Source: Schwartzia succinivorans DSM 10502 (GTDB lineage: Bacteria; Bacillota; Negativicutes; Selenomonadales; Selenomonadaceae). Taken from it: a stretch of 64,000 bases of DNA. Both the position numbers and the translations under genes were made by a program. The notes under the pieces are model-generated. The model was not told the DNA's origin and ran no database searches. It saw only the letters and a program-made list of their open reading frames with translations. Of this stretch, positions 40,831-51,254 are shown one piece after another. Each line of letters begins with the position of its first letter. Position 1 is the stretch's first letter. Location: assembly GCF_900129225.1 (NCBI RefSeq), contig NZ_FQUG01000006.1:18769-82768 (forward strand). Direction: 5' to 3'.

Positions 40831-42123
40831 CTACTTCGGGATAATCTCCTTACGTATCGTATAGCCGTTATACAGCATCGACTCAACACGTCCTGCTGCC
40901 TTCAAAACCGCATCAAAGCTTATTCCATCCGGAATCCTTTCATTATGGTCAAGATAACCATTCAGATAATCCTCTGATGGATTCTTGATACCAAGTCTCT
41001 TGCAAACCAGCCAGCACACAGCCTCCGCCTCAAATTCCTTTGCGGCTATGGATAAATTAGAAACACGCCTGGGCAGGTACTTTTCCTCATATTCCCTCAA
41101 ATGACCGCAAAAAAAGTGCCCCATCTCATGAAATATTGTCGCCGCGGTTGATGTGTCACCAAGATTATTATTAATAACCATCTCGTACCTGAGCTCAACC
41201 TGGACTGATTTATTTTTGCTCACATGAAGCATTGTCTTTTTAGCTTCCGCTGCCTTTTTTATAAAACCTGCAAAAGATGTCCCATAATCCTGATACACAA
41301 TTCGTATACCTTCCCTTGAGAGGTTTTCTGTCAAATTTCTCAGCGTCACCCGGCTTACATCACCTTCAGCCCTGAATGGCCTTATATTATCCGGTATGGG
41401 GTCACCCTCCGTATCCTCCAGTTCATACACAAAAGCAACAGGCCCGAAGTTTTTCAGAATAACCAACGGCCTTGCTCCCGGACGAGGTATCCGATTATAA
41501 TAATCCTTCCATTTTTTAGCCGTTGCAACAAATTGACTGCCGGGTTTCTGCATATGAACAAGCATTGCGTTATAAGGAGCAATATCGGGAAATCTGCTGA
41601 TAAACTCCAGCATATCCTTTGCATGCTTTGAAGACTTATACTCTTTTACATCTTCATACAGCTGATCAATTTCGGACAACCTATACGGACTGCTTACATC
41701 GTCATCTGTAGTAGGCGCCACATATACCCTGATCATATTGTACGCAATATCTAAAATATAATCGCAGCCCAAACATTGCGGATGTTCCTTGATATACTTC
41801 TCTTCCCATCTTTCATACGAAAAGCTGCTATTATATACTTCATGGTAAATCTCATGAAGTATACTTTCCAACACGTTTTCATCCGGGAATTCATTGGCAG
41901 GGCATCTGCATAATCCACACCACACAGGATAAATAACTCTTTTTATTGATGAAATGTCGTCCGGCGTAAAATTATACAGCGTATTCTCCAAAAACTGCTC
42001 TTTTACCGCCTTCTCGTACTCACTGTAGCTATCAAGCCCGACATTATTCTTAATAACCAATATGCAATTAAACAGATCCATCATAAAAGCAAAATCCCGG
42101 TCCACAACATTCATTTCCTTCAC
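40831..42123 (-). CDS. ArdC-like / ImmA-IrrE-type metalloprotease, second copy
   Basis: A 430-residue paralogue of the 5040 protease with an extra N-terminal domain of about 145 residues that contains CGLCRC and CLGC cysteine pairs. The shared part reads IAPYNAMLVHMQKPGSQF, then RPLVILKNFGPVAFVYELED, then the zinc motif TIFHEMGHFFCGH (about residue 343) and AKEFEAEAVCW. Likely cleaves a repressor or acts in antirestriction or stress. The start at 42123 follows GAGGTGAAGG. A dyad copy lies 63 bases upstream. Confidence 0.8.
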   Translation of the reverse strand: MKEMNVVDRDFAFMMDLFNCILVIKNNVGLDSYSEYEKAVKEQFLENTLYNFTPDDISSIKRVIYPVWCGLCRCPANEFPDENVLESILHEIYHEVYNSSFSYERWEEKYIKEHPQCLGCDYILDIAYNMIRVYVAPTTDDDVSSPYRLSEIDQLYEDVKEYKSSKHAKDMLEFISRFPDIAPYNAMLVHMQKPGSQFVATAKKWKDYYNRIPRPGARPLVILKNFGPVAFVYELEDTEGDPIPDNIRPFRAEGDVSRVTLRNLTENLSREGIRIVYQDYGTSFAGFIKKAAEAKKTMLHVSKNKSVQVELRYEMVINNNLGDTSTAATIFHEMGHFFCGHLREYEEKYLPRRVSNLSIAAKEFEAEAVCWLVCKRLGIKNPSEDYLNGYLDHNERIPDGISFDAVLKAAGRVESMLYNGYTIRKEIIPK

Positions 42124-42185
42124 CTCTTATTTTTAATGCGGCAGTCTTATCCATGTCCAATATACCACATCGGGGCTATTAAAAT

Positions 42186-42202
42186 GTCTCTCTGAAAAAT
42201 AC
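42186..42202. promoter_or_regulatory. 17-bp dyad operator candidate, copy 3
   Basis: GTCTCTCTGAAAAATAC is the least perfect of the three related dyads. It lies 63 bases upstream of the second protease gene, between it and the Rpn-tail gene's terminator. Confidence 0.4.
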
Positions 42203-42232
42203 ACCGACAAAAATTCACTTAAAAATTTATAT

Positions 42233-42267
42233 AAAAAAAGAGGCTGCTTTTTTCAGCCTCTTTTTTA
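42233..42267 (-). terminator. Terminator after the Rpn tail gene
   Basis: GAGGCTG and CAGCCTC flank a T-rich loop, with A and T runs on both sides. It ends minus-strand transcription from the Rpn genes. Confidence 0.8.
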
Positions 42268-42302
42268 TCTTAAAGCGTAGTCATATACTCTCGCCTCAAC
42301 TA

Positions 42303-42590
42303 TTACAGCAAAGCATTTTTCTTGCCAATCTCTGTAATCTGTTCGACAGTTAGTTTGGTCACGCGTGAAATCATATCCACTGATAATTTTTCTTTAAGCA
42401 TATCAATTGCTGCTTCATTAATTACTTCTTCACGGCCTTCAGCACGGCCTTCAGCACGGCCTTCAGCACGTCCTTCAGCACGGCCTTCTTCTCTTCCTTT
42501 GATTTTTCCTTTTTCTTCCATTTCCATCAATGTCTGCTCATAGACCATATACAACGCCCTCTTTCCGTCATCGTCACAGAGCAAAGGCAT
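42303..42590 (-). CDS. Stand-alone C-terminal copy of the Rpn protein
   Basis: A 95-residue frame that repeats the end of the upstream Rpn gene from about DDDGKRALYM onward, then EQTLMEMEEKGKIKGREEG, several GRAE units and a new C-terminus (MLKEKLSVDMISRVTKLTVE). The nuclease domain is absent. It may be a tail left by tandem duplication. It could also be expressed as a short form: in the E. coli Rpn family a C-terminal short product counteracts the full-length nuclease. Confidence 0.55.
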   Translation of the reverse strand: MPLLCDDDGKRALYMVYEQTLMEMEEKGKIKGREEGRAEGRAEGRAEGRAEGREEVINEAAIDMLKEKLSVDMISRVTKLTVEQITEIGKKNALL

Positions 42591-42605
42591 ATAGACTAAA
42601 TACTC

Positions 42606-43481
42606 TCAAAGCATAGTCATGTACTTGGGAAATTCTTCCTTTGGAATGCCTGCGGCTTCCATTGCTGCCTCAGCGGAAATTTTCATATTCTTCATAATGT
42701 TTTTAATCAGTTCAATCTTACCCTCGGCACGTCCTTCTTCACGGCCTTCTTCACGTCCTTCAGCACGTCCTTCTTCACGTCCTTCAGCACGGCCTTCTTC
42801 TCTTCCTTTGATTTTTCCTTTTTCTTCCATTTCCATCAATGTCTGATTATATGTCATATACAACGCCCTCTTTCCATCATCGTCACGCTGCAATTCTACT
42901 TCTTCCTGCAAACTGCGGGTAAAGTCATCATTTGGTTCATTGTTATTGATGTAATCCATCAAATTTGCCAAGCTCCTGCTTACCTGATGCCTGTCACCCT
43001 GGGTATTCAAGAAAATCTTATACACATCATCATCCAGTGATAATTCGTAATCCTCATGGCATCGGCTGCTGAAGGTATATCTCGTAAAATTCTTATCAAA
43101 AGGATCAAATGTGCATATGAAAATAATATACGTATTTCTCAGTCTGCTATACAACTCGCCCTTTTTCAAAGCATCATTATCCAGTACAGACTGATAATAT
43201 CTTGTTCTCTTTCCCAGGGCTTCCTTAAACGAATCACTTGCCTGCATCTCAACATCTATGACAGTCCCATCGGCAAGCGTAACATAAATATCCAGCCGTA
43301 CACCTTTGCTGGTTAACTGCGCCTCAAGGCTTTTTTCACCTTCAGGATAATTAACCTCGCATATTTTCACATCAAGAACACGTTCCAATAGCTGCCTGCA
43401 AAGCTCCGGCTTTTCCATAACCAGCCGAAACATGAAATTATTGCTGATCGTCGCATTTCTCAGGTCATCCACACAGTCCAC
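42606..43481 (-). CDS. Rpn family nuclease (PD-(D/E)XK transposase-like)
   Basis: A 291-residue Rpn/PD-(D/E)XK family protein. The N-terminal FMFRLVMEKPELCRQLLERV and the catalytic region VRLDIYVTLADGTVIDVEMQ (D...ExQ) are typical, as are YYQSVLDNDALKKGELY and the later IFLNTQGDRHQVS. The tail is a GREEG/GRAEG repeat run (about residues 230-258) and a variable C-terminus. These proteins have DNA-endonuclease activity and promote recombination; they are not true transposases. It is followed by a separate copy of its own tail. Confidence 0.88.
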   Translation of the reverse strand: MDCVDDLRNATISNNFMFRLVMEKPELCRQLLERVLDVKICEVNYPEGEKSLEAQLTSKGVRLDIYVTLADGTVIDVEMQASDSFKEALGKRTRYYQSVLDNDALKKGELYSRLRNTYIIFICTFDPFDKNFTRYTFSSRCHEDYELSLDDDVYKIFLNTQGDRHQVSRSLANLMDYINNNEPNDDFTRSLQEEVELQRDDDGKRALYMTYNQTLMEMEEKGKIKGREEGRAEGREEGRAEGREEGREEGRAEGKIELIKNIMKNMKISAEAAMEAAGIPKEEFPKYMTML

Positions 43482-43938
43482 CCTCTCAATTATACCACAC
43501 TATATATCGTTTTGTATATTTTAGAATATACGTTCCCTATATTATGCTCTTATTTTTCTGAATAGTCAACTTAATTGATAAAATTTTTACATTTTTCATT
43601 AAATGAGAAGGCTATTTTTACATTTTTCCAGAACCTATAAAAAGCATTATGACTCGGCAAAATTTGAACAATGGCGTTATGGCTCGTTCCTCGCCGAAAT
43701 GCCGCTAAGGAGAGTTTGCTTGTGGCAAACTCTGATTAAAGGCATTATGACTCGGCATAAATGCCTCGTCGAAATGCTGACATATGAAGTTTTGCCTTTG
43801 GCAAAACCTGAACCAATGCATTATGACTCGGCATAAAATGCCTCGCCGAAATGCCGCTACGGAGAGTTTGCTTGTGGCAAACTCTGATTAAAGGCATTAT
43901 AATACATACATGAATTATGTTATGTAAGGAGCTTTTTG
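43482..43938. other. Intergenic region with small-element copies
   Basis: About 455 bases. The first 110 are AT-rich promoter-like DNA upstream of the Rpn gene, then three tandem small-element units (43644-43900), then TATAAT and the ribosome site TAAGGAG of the YczE-like gene. Confidence 0.6.
43644..43900. repeat. Tandem copies of the small element family
   Basis: GCATTATG or GCATTATA occurs at 43644, 43742, 43818 and 43894, dividing the stretch into units of about 98, 76 and 76 bases. Each unit has a CTCGCCGAAATGC block and a hairpin such as AGAGTTTGC/GCAAACTCT. The ends match the element inserted in the nucleotidase gene (4435-4564), so these are stacked copies of the same mobile or amplifying repeat. 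Confidence 0.75.
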
Positions 43939-44592
43939 ATGTCGGGTACTTTTCGTTATTTGCTGTTTATTTTTGCAGTTATAGTACAGTCTTCGGGTAT
44001 TCCTCTTGTGGTCAGAAGTCTGCTTGGTATATCCCCTACCTCAAGCCTTCCGTATGTTATCAGTGTCGCTTCGAATTTTTCTTTGGGGCAGATGACGTTT
44101 GCTTTTAATATGCTGCTGATTTTGGCACAGTTTATGCTGCTCCGCAGCAAATTTCACAAAATCCAGCTTCTGCAGGTTCCTATGACTATAGTATTTTCAT
44201 TTTTCATTGACGTGTTCATGGATGTATGGTCATGGGTTAATCCCGTGAATTATTTTTTCAAGCTGGCTGCTCTGCTTATAGGTACGGCACTTATTGCCTT
44301 CGGTATTGCTGTTCAGGGGATTGCCAATGTTCTCATGCTTCCGGGCGAGGGACTGGTTTATGCTGTGTCCAGATATTTTCGGATAGATCTGAGCAAGGTA
44401 AAGACGGGAAATGATGTGATTCTGGTTGTTTGTGCCGCTGTTCTTTCTGTCATATATCTTGGCATTATTGACGGCATCCGTGAGGGGACTCTTATTGCCG
44501 CGCTGCTTACAGGTGTTTTGGCAAAGTTTTTCCTGACTCATCTCGGGGCTGTTGATGAACACGGCCGCCTGATTTTCCGTCCTCATTGGTAA
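43939..44592 (+). CDS. YczE/YitT-like integral membrane protein
   Basis: A 217-residue protein with five to six hydrophobic segments (about residues 4-24, 50-70, 76-95, 108-132, 155-175 and 182-200). VVRSLLGISPTSSLPYVIS and FIDVFMDVWSW resemble the YczE/YyaS/YitT group of bacterial membrane proteins. It has a strong TAAGGAG site seven bases before the ATG at 43939. Function is not known for the family. Confidence 0.75.
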   Translation: MSGTFRYLLFIFAVIVQSSGIPLVVRSLLGISPTSSLPYVISVASNFSLGQMTFAFNMLLILAQFMLLRSKFHKIQLLQVPMTIVFSFFIDVFMDVWSWVNPVNYFFKLAALLIGTALIAFGIAVQGIANVLMLPGEGLVYAVSRYFRIDLSKVKTGNDVILVVCAAVLSVIYLGIIDGIREGTLIAALLTGVLAKFFLTHLGAVDEHGRLIFRPHW

Positions 44593-44736
44593 AATTTGAT
44601 AACGCAAGAGACTGTGAATTTTTTACGGTCTCTTTTTTATTTTGCTTTTATCGTCAAAGTATGCCGCGCGATGATATTATATTTGTGTAAAAAAATTTGT
44701 GTTGCGGATGTTAAGAATCTGAACTGGAGGTTTTTT

Positions 44737-45891
44737 ATGCGAAACAAAGATAAAAAAGGCTCAGAAATCAGCAGACGTGATTTTCTGAAGCTTGCTGCCC
44801 TTGGAACGGCTGCAGGTCTCTCTTCCATGCTTCCTCACGGCGCTGCTGAGGCTGCTGAGGGAGAGTCCGGCTCTGCCAGTGCTTCTCAGCTGCATGGTCT
44901 CGCTGCAGACTCCGTCAGCAATTTAGAGATTCTGCCGCCGGGGAAAAAAATCCGCTATGATATTATCGACTCTCATCTTCATTATCTGGATTTTCTTGAG
45001 AAGACGGACGGTTTTCCTGCTCTCTGCAGGGCAATGGATTTGTCCGGGGTTTCTAAGTCCGTAATTTTCGGTATGGGTATTGCGAAGCAATGGGACAGCA
45101 CTATGCCCGAGCCTCCTGCCTATTATCTTTCCAATGACAGCAGATGCTATTATTATTCGGCGACGGATTATATTCTTGCTGAGGAGCTTTTGGCGCAGCC
45201 AAGGGAGATACGGGAGAGGTTTTATCCCTTCTGCTGCGGTTTTAACTGCAACGACCGTTTTGCGGCGGACTATGTTGAGAGGCTTCTTCGGCTTTATCCC
45301 GGGTTCTGGCACGGAATCGGGGAGATTATGAGCCGTCATGATGACCTGACGGCGCTGACCTACGGTGAGCCTCCCCACATGGACGGAGGCGGCTTCCTTG
45401 GTATATATGACATTGCCGCTGCGGAAGGGCTTCCTGTTCTGGTTCATCATAATATTACCGCCCAGAATATGGAGCGTGTTATTTATCTTGATGAGCTGAA
45501 GCGCGCGCTGGCGTACAACCGTGACTGCAAAATAATATGGGCGCATATCGGTATCTCGCGGCGTGTGGAGATAAAAGGGCTGACGAAAATCGCTGACGAG
45601 CTTCTCAGTGAGAATAAAAATCTCTGGGTGGATATTTCATGGCTTGTTTATGATTATTATTTTCTCGACCTGTTCCCCGATAATTATCTCGACGGCGACA
45701 ATCTCGATGACTGGGCGGGACTTATCGAGCGTCATCCTGACCGTTTTATGATTGGTACGGACAAGGTCGGTCACTGGAAAACTTATCCGAATGAGGTAGT
45801 AAAATATTATTCTCTGCTGGATAAGCTGAAGCCAAAAACTGTCGATATGATATGCCGTGAAAATATAATGTCGCTGCTCAAATTCTATTAA
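44737..45891 (+). CDS. Tat-exported amidohydrolase family protein
   Basis: A 384-residue protein with a twin-arginine signal, SRRDFLKLAALGTAAGLSSM, and cleavage near AEAAEG. The mature part is a TIM-barrel metal-dependent hydrolase of the amidohydrolase_2 type: DSHLHYLDF (HxH), VLVHHNIT, WAHIGISRR and MIGTDKVGHW. It is predicted to act in the periplasm after folding with its metal. The ATG at 44737 has GGAGG before it; the frame is open upstream without a ribosome site. Substrate unknown. Members include decarboxylases and lactonases. Confidence 0.85.
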   Translation: MRNKDKKGSEISRRDFLKLAALGTAAGLSSMLPHGAAEAAEGESGSASASQLHGLAADSVSNLEILPPGKKIRYDIIDSHLHYLDFLEKTDGFPALCRAMDLSGVSKSVIFGMGIAKQWDSTMPEPPAYYLSNDSRCYYYSATDYILAEELLAQPREIRERFYPFCCGFNCNDRFAADYVERLLRLYPGFWHGIGEIMSRHDDLTALTYGEPPHMDGGGFLGIYDIAAAEGLPVLVHHNITAQNMERVIYLDELKRALAYNRDCKIIWAHIGISRRVEIKGLTKIADELLSENKNLWVDISWLVYDYYFLDLFPDNYLDGDNLDDWAGLIERHPDRFMIGTDKVGHWKTYPNEVVKYYSLLDKLKPKTVDMICRENIMSLLKFY

Positions 45892-46271
45892 AAAAACAAG
45901 CAGGAAAATGGCAAAAATTTCTTCTGTTTTTTTCCATTTTTTTCGCAAAAAAAGAGGCTGTTTTTTGATGATTTTTTTCGTCAAAAATAACCTCTTTTTA
46001 TTTGCATTTTTTGAGCATATTTTTCAAAAATGCAAATACTGTAAAGCTTGATATATCAGGAATTTTGCGCATTTGCTTTTCCGTTTTTCCTTACATTTTT
46101 CTGTCAAAAAAACAGGCATATTTTTTTGCGTTTTTTTTCTCTGAAAAATGTCATTTTTTTCACCCTAAAAAATGCAAAAAAAATCTCCAAAAATATTTCA
46201 TTTTGGAGATTTAAATTTCATTATTTTTATTTCATCTTTACGCAGCATCAGAGTAATCAATAATAAAAATT
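45892..46271. other. AT-rich, hairpin-rich intergenic region
   Basis: About 380 bases dominated by A and T. It contains a terminator-like hairpin (AAAGAGG...CCTCTTT, 45950-46000), a TTTGCATTTTTTGA/TCAAAAATGCAAA palindrome (46001-46037), and AAATCTCCAAAA/TTTTGGAGATTT (46180-46211). Short frames here are low-complexity Phe/Lys-rich and not believable genes. Confidence 0.55.
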
Positions 46272-46751
46272 TCACTTAATTATTTTTTCTCCGTCCAGGA
46301 CTGCCTCTGTAAGTTTTTCTCCTATATATTGAAGCTTCAGTGAGAAGAATGGGTGATTTTCCTCCAGCAGTTTGAAAAAGATTTTGTCGCCCTCCCACAC
46401 CGGAAGATTATATACTTCTTTTTTCGGCAGCCATTCCAGAACTCCTTCTCTGCAGTCGGTAAGCTCTCCTTCGAATTTGTCTGCGGTATAGAGGAACATG
46501 TACTCCGTCGGATACTTGTCTGTGGAAAATGTAACTATTCCTCTCAGGCGGTAGGATGTAAGCTTCAGTCCTGTTTCTTCCATGGCTTCCCTTAGAAGGC
46601 ATTCCTCCGGGGATTCTCCTTCCTCGAAGTGGCCTCCTATTCCTACCCATTTATCCCTGTTTATGTCGTTTTCTTTTTTTACTCTGTGCATCATGAGGTA
46701 CGAGTCTTTGTTCTCTATATAGCAAAGTGTCGTCATAGGGCTTCTATCCAT
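46272..46751 (-). CDS. NUDIX hydrolase, 8-oxo-dGTPase type
   Basis: A 159-residue NUDIX enzyme starting MDRSPMTTLCYIENKDSYLM. The box G-x5-E-x7-REUXEEXGU is complete: GGHFEEGESPEE, then REAMEETGL. The arrangement (WVGIGGHFEEGE, later TEYMFLY and PVWEGDKIFF) resembles the MutT-like 8-oxo-dGTP diphosphatases of Firmicutes (mutX type). It would sanitise oxidised nucleotides. The ATG at 46751 has AGGAGG; a longer frame is open upstream. Confidence 0.9.
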   Translation of the reverse strand: MDRSPMTTLCYIENKDSYLMMHRVKKENDINRDKWVGIGGHFEEGESPEECLLREAMEETGLKLTSYRLRGIVTFSTDKYPTEYMFLYTADKFEGELTDCREGVLEWLPKKEVYNLPVWEGDKIFFKLLEENHPFFSLKLQYIGEKLTEAVLDGEKIIK

Positions 46752-47009
46752 AGCTGCCTCCTGTTTTTTATGAACCTTTCCACATATCACATGGGATATG
46801 TGGATATCTTATTCTGCTGATTATCTTTTACTATTATTATTATCTATACTTTTTATTTTTTCAAATTTATTTAATTCGAAATATGATATTTTTACTATCA
46901 GTGTAGTCCTTTTCTCCCTTCCTTTTAATACGATTTTATGATAAAATCAAATAAATATATGTAATTATATATACAGAAAAATTGTTTTTTTTAATAGAGG
47001 AGATTATGT

Positions 47010-47603
47010 ATGACAAATAAAATTTATGCTTTTATAGGCCCTCATGCGGCGGGAAAAACCACATTTCTCAAGAAGCTTCTTGCCATGGGCGTAAATTATG
47101 TACCTACATACACAACACGTCAGCCCGGCAAGTTTTCCAGTGACAGGTCTGTCTACAGATTTATCGAGAAAATTGACTTTTTCAAGCGTGATTTTATAGT
47201 AAAGACTACCTATAAAGGCGATTATTACGGGCTGGTAAAGAAGGACGTGCTGGATTCTCTTAATGATTATCCGATTACTGTTATTGTGGGAGATACTTCC
47301 ACTATAAAGCAGCTCGCCAAGCTCCTGAAGGACAGCTTCGAATCCATCTATATCATGACGGATTATGTTTCCCTGATTGAGCGTATGCTTAAGCTCGGAC
47401 ATACGAACGAAGAGATAAAGCATCATCTGGAGTATGCCGAGAATAACGGAGAGTTCGAGTCATGGAAGTTCGCTACCCACGTTGTTAAGAATGTTTCCAC
47501 AGAGGAAAAGGCAATGAATCAGATTCTTTCTATCATGGGGCTTACGGAGATGCTGCCTGTGGAAAAAATAAAGGCACTCACCTCCCGTCGTGTGACAGAG
47601 TAA
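47010..47603 (+). CDS. Guanylate-kinase-like P-loop protein
   Basis: A 197-residue P-loop protein: IGPHAAGKTTFLKKL (Walker A), then TYTTRQPGKFSSDRSVYRFI, corresponding to the GMP-binding TTR.PR.GE region, then YYGLVKKDVL. It lacks the full guanylate-kinase set (the GE of the TTR motif is replaced by GK), so it is a divergent paralogue rather than the housekeeping Gmk. The C-terminal 50 residues are distinct. A ribosome site AGAGGAG precedes it. Confidence 0.75.
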   Translation: MTNKIYAFIGPHAAGKTTFLKKLLAMGVNYVPTYTTRQPGKFSSDRSVYRFIEKIDFFKRDFIVKTTYKGDYYGLVKKDVLDSLNDYPITVIVGDTSTIKQLAKLLKDSFESIYIMTDYVSLIERMLKLGHTNEEIKHHLEYAENNGEFESWKFATHVVKNVSTEEKAMNQILSIMGLTEMLPVEKIKALTSRRVTE

Positions 47604-47635
47604 GGCTGACAGAAAATCACATATGACATAAAAAT

Positions 47636-47670
47636 GGCACCGTCTGATTTCAGACGATGCCTTATTTTTT
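47636..47670. terminator. Terminator between the kinase-like gene and htpX
   Basis: GGCACCGTCTGA and TCAGACGATGCC form a stem followed by TTATTTTTTT on the plus strand. It sits between two convergent genes. Confidence 0.85.
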
Positions 47671-48536
47671 TACTTCATTTCCCGTGCCTGTTCTCTCAGA
47701 CGGCGGATACGTTCTTCCGTTGCCGGATGTGTGCTGAAAAGGCTTGCAAATGTCATGCGTGCGTTTTTCAGCGGGTTGATGATGAAGAGATGTGCCGTTG
47801 CCGGCGTTGCATCCTCCATCGGACGGGCATGGGTTGCGTAGTATTCGATTTTCTCAAGAGCCGAAGCGAGGTAGAGTGGGTTTCCGCAGATTCTTCCGCC
47901 GCTTTCGTCGGCCTCGTATTCACGTGAGCGTGATATAGCCATCTGTATGAGCATGGCTGCAATCGGCGCAACGATGATTGTGAAAAGAAGTCCGATTGCT
48001 CCGCCGTTGTCGTCCCTGTCGCTGGAGCGGCCTGTTCCGAAGATGGCAGCCCACTGTGCCATGTTCGCAATCCATGAGATGACACCTGCGATGGAAGCGG
48101 CAACCGTGGAAATAAGTGTATCGCGGTGCTTTACGTGGGAAAGCTCATGTCCAAGGACTCCGCTGAGCTCTTCGTAGTTCAGGGCACGCATGATGCCCGT
48201 CGTAACTGCGACAGCCGCGTGGGACGGGCTTCTTCCCGTTGCAAAGGCGTTCGGTACATCAGAGTTTATGATGCAGACCTTCGGCATGGGAAGCTCGGCG
48301 CGTTCAGCCAGCTTCTTTACGAGGTTATAAAGCTCCGGGGCCTGGGATTCGTTTATCTCTCTTGCTCCGTATGCCTTAAGAACCATGGTGTCGCTGAACC
48401 AGTAGGAGAAGAAGTTTATACCCAGCGAAATAATCAGCATGATTGTCGCGCCCTGCTGACCTCCGAAGGCCCCTCCCACTGCCACCAGGACACCCATCAA
48501 AAGTGCCATGAGAAGCGTTGTTTTTATGGTATTCAT
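47670..48536 (-). CDS. htpX: Membrane zinc metalloprotease HtpX
   Basis: A 288-residue M48 family protease that degrades misfolded membrane proteins. Two N-terminal membrane segments (about residues 5-45), the catalytic [11 protein letters not shown] (HExxH), a second pair of membrane helices (about residues 150-200) and the third zinc ligand region [10 protein letters not shown] are visible. It ends with a [10 protein letters not shown] tail typical of HtpX. Monocistronic. Confidence 0.95.
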   Translation of the reverse strand: MNTIKTTLLMALLMGVLVAVGGAFGGQQGATIMLIISLGINFFSYWFSDTMVLKAYGAREINESQAPELYNLVKKLAERAELPMPKVCIINSDVPNAFATGRSPSHAAVAVTTGIMRALNYEELSGVLGHELSHVKHRDTLISTVAASIAGVISWIANMAQWAAIFGTGRSSDRDDNGGAIGLLFTIIVAPIAAMLIQMAISRSREYEADESGGRICGNPLYLASALEKIEYYATHARPMEDATPATAHLFIINPLKNARMTFASLFSTHPATEERIRRLREQAREMK

Positions 48537-48599
48537 TGTTATATTCCTCCCTTTAATGGAGATTCTATATTTGTGAAATGAAAAAATGATGAAGAAAAA

Positions 48600-48746
48600 A
48601 AGCCTTCTCCTTTAGGAGAAGGTGGGCCCGTAGGGCTCGGATGAGGTGCACCCCAAAGTACCTTCTATCTACGCAGATAGTGGCAGGCTTTTGTGTACCT
48701 CATCCACCGCTGACGCGGTCCCCCTTCCCCAAATGGGGAAGGCATA
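48600..48746. repeat. Composite palindromic repeat after gyrB
   Basis: Left hairpin GCCTTCTCC/GGAGAAGG (48602-48621), a GGATGAGGTGCACC...TACCTCATCC pair, a TATCTACGCAGATA hairpin, a CCGCTGACGCGG hairpin and a right hairpin CCTTCCCC/GGGGAAGG (48723-48742). Similar bipartite elements are scattered between genes in many gut Firmicutes. It lies just after gyrB and may also act as its terminator. Confidence 0.7.
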
Positions 48747-48754
48747 TAATGTTT

Positions 48755-50800
<2,046 letters not shown>

Positions 50801-51003
50801 TTAAAGTTTATTCGTCGAAAAATAGCCGGAATCAGGGTGTGCCACCCTCTCATAAATGAGAAATCCCATATATACACGTACCCTTTATTTTACCATGTAA
50901 TCCGCTTTTTAATCAAGAAATCATGTCGTGAAGCACTTACTCCTGACTAAGTAACAGCTTTGTTTGAATTACTGTAACTTAATAATATTTATTAAATTTC
51001 TAT

Positions 51004-51243
51004 TTATTTCATCCATTTTTCCATACGGCCCTTAAGTGTCAGGGTTGAAATCGCAGATATATAAAGCTTATCCGGCGTCACTATTATGGATTTCGGTTCG
51101 CTGTCGGAAATATCTATGATGCTTTCCCTTCTCTTTTCGAGAAAATCCCTGTTTGCCGCGTTTTTTACGGTCTTTTCGTAGTCGTGAATCGACAGTATAT
51201 CCGCGAATGCCACGGAGTAATCTCCCCCTATATGAAGAAACAT
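51004..51243 (-). CDS. remB: DUF370/RemB-like small protein
   Basis: A 79-residue protein starting MFLHIGGDYSVAFADILSIH, the conserved beginning of the YaaB/RemB (DUF370) group encoded between recF and gyrB in Firmicutes. Relatives (RemA, RemB) are DNA-binding regulators of extracellular matrix genes in Bacillus. IIVTPDKLYISAIST is the conserved second half. It starts 12 bases after the DUF721 gene ends. Confidence 0.88.
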   Translation of the reverse strand: MFLHIGGDYSVAFADILSIHDYEKTVKNAANRDFLEKRRESIIDISDSEPKSIIVTPDKLYISAISTLTLKGRMEKWMK

Positions 51244-51254
51244 GCTGCCTTCAC

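Noticed and set aside
42420..42500. Short direct repeats of CTTCAGCACGGC type, resembling an array
   Set aside because: They are 12-base in-frame codon repeats encoding GRAE units in the Rpn tail, without unique spacers.
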